A stretch of 64,000 nucleotides of DNA from Chryseobacterium sp. SN22 (lineage in GTDB: Bacteria > Bacteroidota > Bacteroidia > Flavobacteriales > Weeksellaceae): the NCBI RefSeq assembly GCF_008329705.1, contig NZ_VTSX01000002.1, forward strand, positions 171,801 to 235,800, written 5' to 3'. The notes under the pieces were generated by a model. It was given only the letters and a program-made list of their open reading frames with translations. It did not search any database and was not told where the DNA came from. This document shows positions 63,139-64,000 of this stretch, in pieces (the stretch's first letter is position 1; each line of letters opens with the position of its first letter). The translations under genes were made by a program, and so were the position numbers.

Positions 63139-63153
63139 ATTACCCCTATTTAT

Positions 63154-63190
63154 AGAAATCCCGGCGGAGCTTTGCTCTGCCGGGATTTCT
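63154..63190 (+). terminator. intrinsic terminator of htpG
   Basis: 17-bp stem with one G-U pair (63154-63170 with 63174-63190), loop TTT, then a T-rich stretch. The core CCGGCGGAGC is shared with the recA terminator. Confidence 0.88.
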
Positions 63191-63520
63191 ATATTTCTAT
63201 TTATCTAAAATCTTTTCAACAGATGAAGTATTCTTCCGGAATGATCCATCATGGCTTAGATGCTTCCCGGAACATTCGAAAAAATCTTTGGAAAGGGAAG
63301 CTTTCGAATAACTCTCAAAACCTTTCTCATAAAGGGATTCGGCTTATAGAAATTATCATCTATTTATGATTTAAAAAAGCAGACGGTCAGCAAGAAAAGT
63401 GCGGAAAACAGAAGTTTTTTTCACAGCGTATCATTTATATCCAAAACTGAGGCGTCAGGGTATTCCTGCTGAAAAACAGGCCCGGCCATAATTTTTATAT
63501 GCTGAACTGTAAATAACTCC
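63191..63520. other. intergenic region after htpG
   Basis: Contains a 7-bp inverted repeat GCTTCCC (63262-63268) / GGGAAGC (63295-63301). A plus-strand frame (63172-63369) overlaps the terminator and is not credible. No gene seen. Confidence 0.45.
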
Positions 63521-63817
63521 TTACAATTCTTCCAACGGATTCCAGAACAGGGTTTTAAAATTTTTAATCTTTCCGTTTTCCACCACAATTCCCTCTGCCT
63601 CCAGTCTTTTCTGAAATTCCGGAATGGAAAGCGTACCGGAGCTCGAGATTACCCGGTGTGCCGGAACATCTTCCGGACACCCGCCCATGGCTTTTCCGAC
63701 GTGGCGCGAATGATTCGGAAAACCGACGGCTTTGGCAATCGTACCATAACTGGTCACCCGGCCTTTGGGAATGAGTCTGGTGATTTCCCAGACCTGCTGT
63801 TTGAAAATTTCGTTCAT
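63521..63817 (-). CDS. alkyltransferase-like (ATL) protein, MGMT family
   Basis: 98 aa. The O6-alkylguanine-DNA alkyltransferase C-terminal fold is clear: IPKGRVTSYGTIAKAVGFPN, RHVGKAMGGCPEDVPAHRVI. The acceptor Cys of the PCHRV motif is Ala53 here (PAHRV), so the protein cannot accept alkyl groups but can still bind O6-alkylguanine and mark it for nucleotide excision repair, as shown for ATL proteins. Length fits ATLs. It is a single gene. Confidence 0.92.
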   Translation of the reverse strand: MNEIFKQQVWEITRLIPKGRVTSYGTIAKAVGFPNHSRHVGKAMGGCPEDVPAHRVISSSGTLSIPEFQKRLEAEGIVVENGKIKNFKTLFWNPLEEL

Positions 63818-63880
63818 CGCTGATTATTGTATTCAAATATAAAAAATTGGAGTTGATTTTTTGTCTAAAAACAGCTTAAA

Positions 63881-63914
63881 AGTCTTACGCTGATTTTTGC
63901 AGATTTCGCAGATG
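63881..63914 (-). repeat. dispersed intergenic repeat (TCTGCGAAATCTGC type)
   Basis: On the minus strand TCATCTGCGAAATCTGCAAA then AATCAGCGTAAGAC. ATCTGC occurs twice and TCAGCG is a variant third unit. I recall this phrase as a frequent intergenic repeat in Flavobacteriia and other Bacteroidota. No gene in the last 160 bp of the window. Confidence 0.5.
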
Positions 63915-64000
63915 ATTGGGATTAGGATTAGCTTAATATAAATCTTTCCAGGCATTTCTGTAATATTATATTTGGATCATCTGTGGGTATAACAAATAAT

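Noticed and set aside
63172..63369. 65-aa plus-strand ORF after htpG
   Set aside because: Starts inside the htpG terminator hairpin and has no coding features.

Overview
The window looks like a chromosomal segment of a Flavobacteriia member, most likely Chryseobacterium or a close Weeksellaceae relative. Four things point there: three secreted proteins with C-terminal type IX secretion (T9SS, type A) sorting domains; many lipoproteins and TonB/outer-membrane barrel proteins; repeated exact matches to the Bacteroidota promoter -7 box TAnnTTTG a short distance upstream of starts, with little Shine-Dalgarno signal; and the gene families themselves. No rRNA, tRNA, CRISPR array, prophage or transposase was seen. 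The genus call is inference.

Layout. 1-6.9 kb: tail of an unknown gene, small lipoproteins, a polytopic membrane protein, aroC (chorismate synthase), two thioredoxin-fold proteins and a YkvA-like protein. 7-17.9 kb: a bifunctional UMP synthase of eukaryotic domain order, two giant outer-membrane proteins (one with a degenerate M1-peptidase-like region), two T9SS cargo proteins and dusB. 18-24.5 kb: a minus-strand set (EEP-family hydrolase, Lrp regulator, deoC; then NDH-2-like dehydrogenase and trmD), a GH25 lysozyme and a GNAT/FemAB-like protein. 24.6-33.3 kb: ABC-F ATPase, Gfo/Idh/MocA oxidoreductase, a TonB siderophore receptor with two matching 23-bp operators and a PepSY protein, an outer-membrane barrel, 1-Cys peroxiredoxin and MscS. 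33.5-37.7 kb: a T9SS-exported zinc metallopeptidase preceded by a frameshifted lipoprotein gene, then sucC. 37.9-43 kb: a tetR-ABC-HlyD-TolC tripartite export operon whose ATPase has lost most catalytic motifs. 43-48.2 kb: a CLC channel, DUF423 protein, a chimeric gene, a TonB-C-like protein and class II HMG-CoA reductase. 48.4-52.8 kb: a radical-SAM/HhH DNA-repair pair, pfkA and gapA. 52.9-56.6 kb: a decayed lipoprotein gene, another lipoprotein, a LuxR-type regulator and an MpaB/DUF2236 oxygenase. 57-64 kb: recA, an S9 peptidase, htpG and an alkyltransferase-like protein.

Most of the window is housekeeping (shikimate, pyrimidine and mevalonate pathways, glycolysis, TCA, tRNA modification, recombination, chaperone) mixed with cell-envelope functions. 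The points most worth a second look are: a gene at 45029-46174 whose first 29 codons are a 77 %-identical copy of the start of the adjacent DUF423 gene; the export operon with the degenerate ATPase; the eukaryote-like UMP synthase; paired operators at the siderophore receptor; two frameshifted lipoprotein genes; and several families of short dispersed intergenic repeats.
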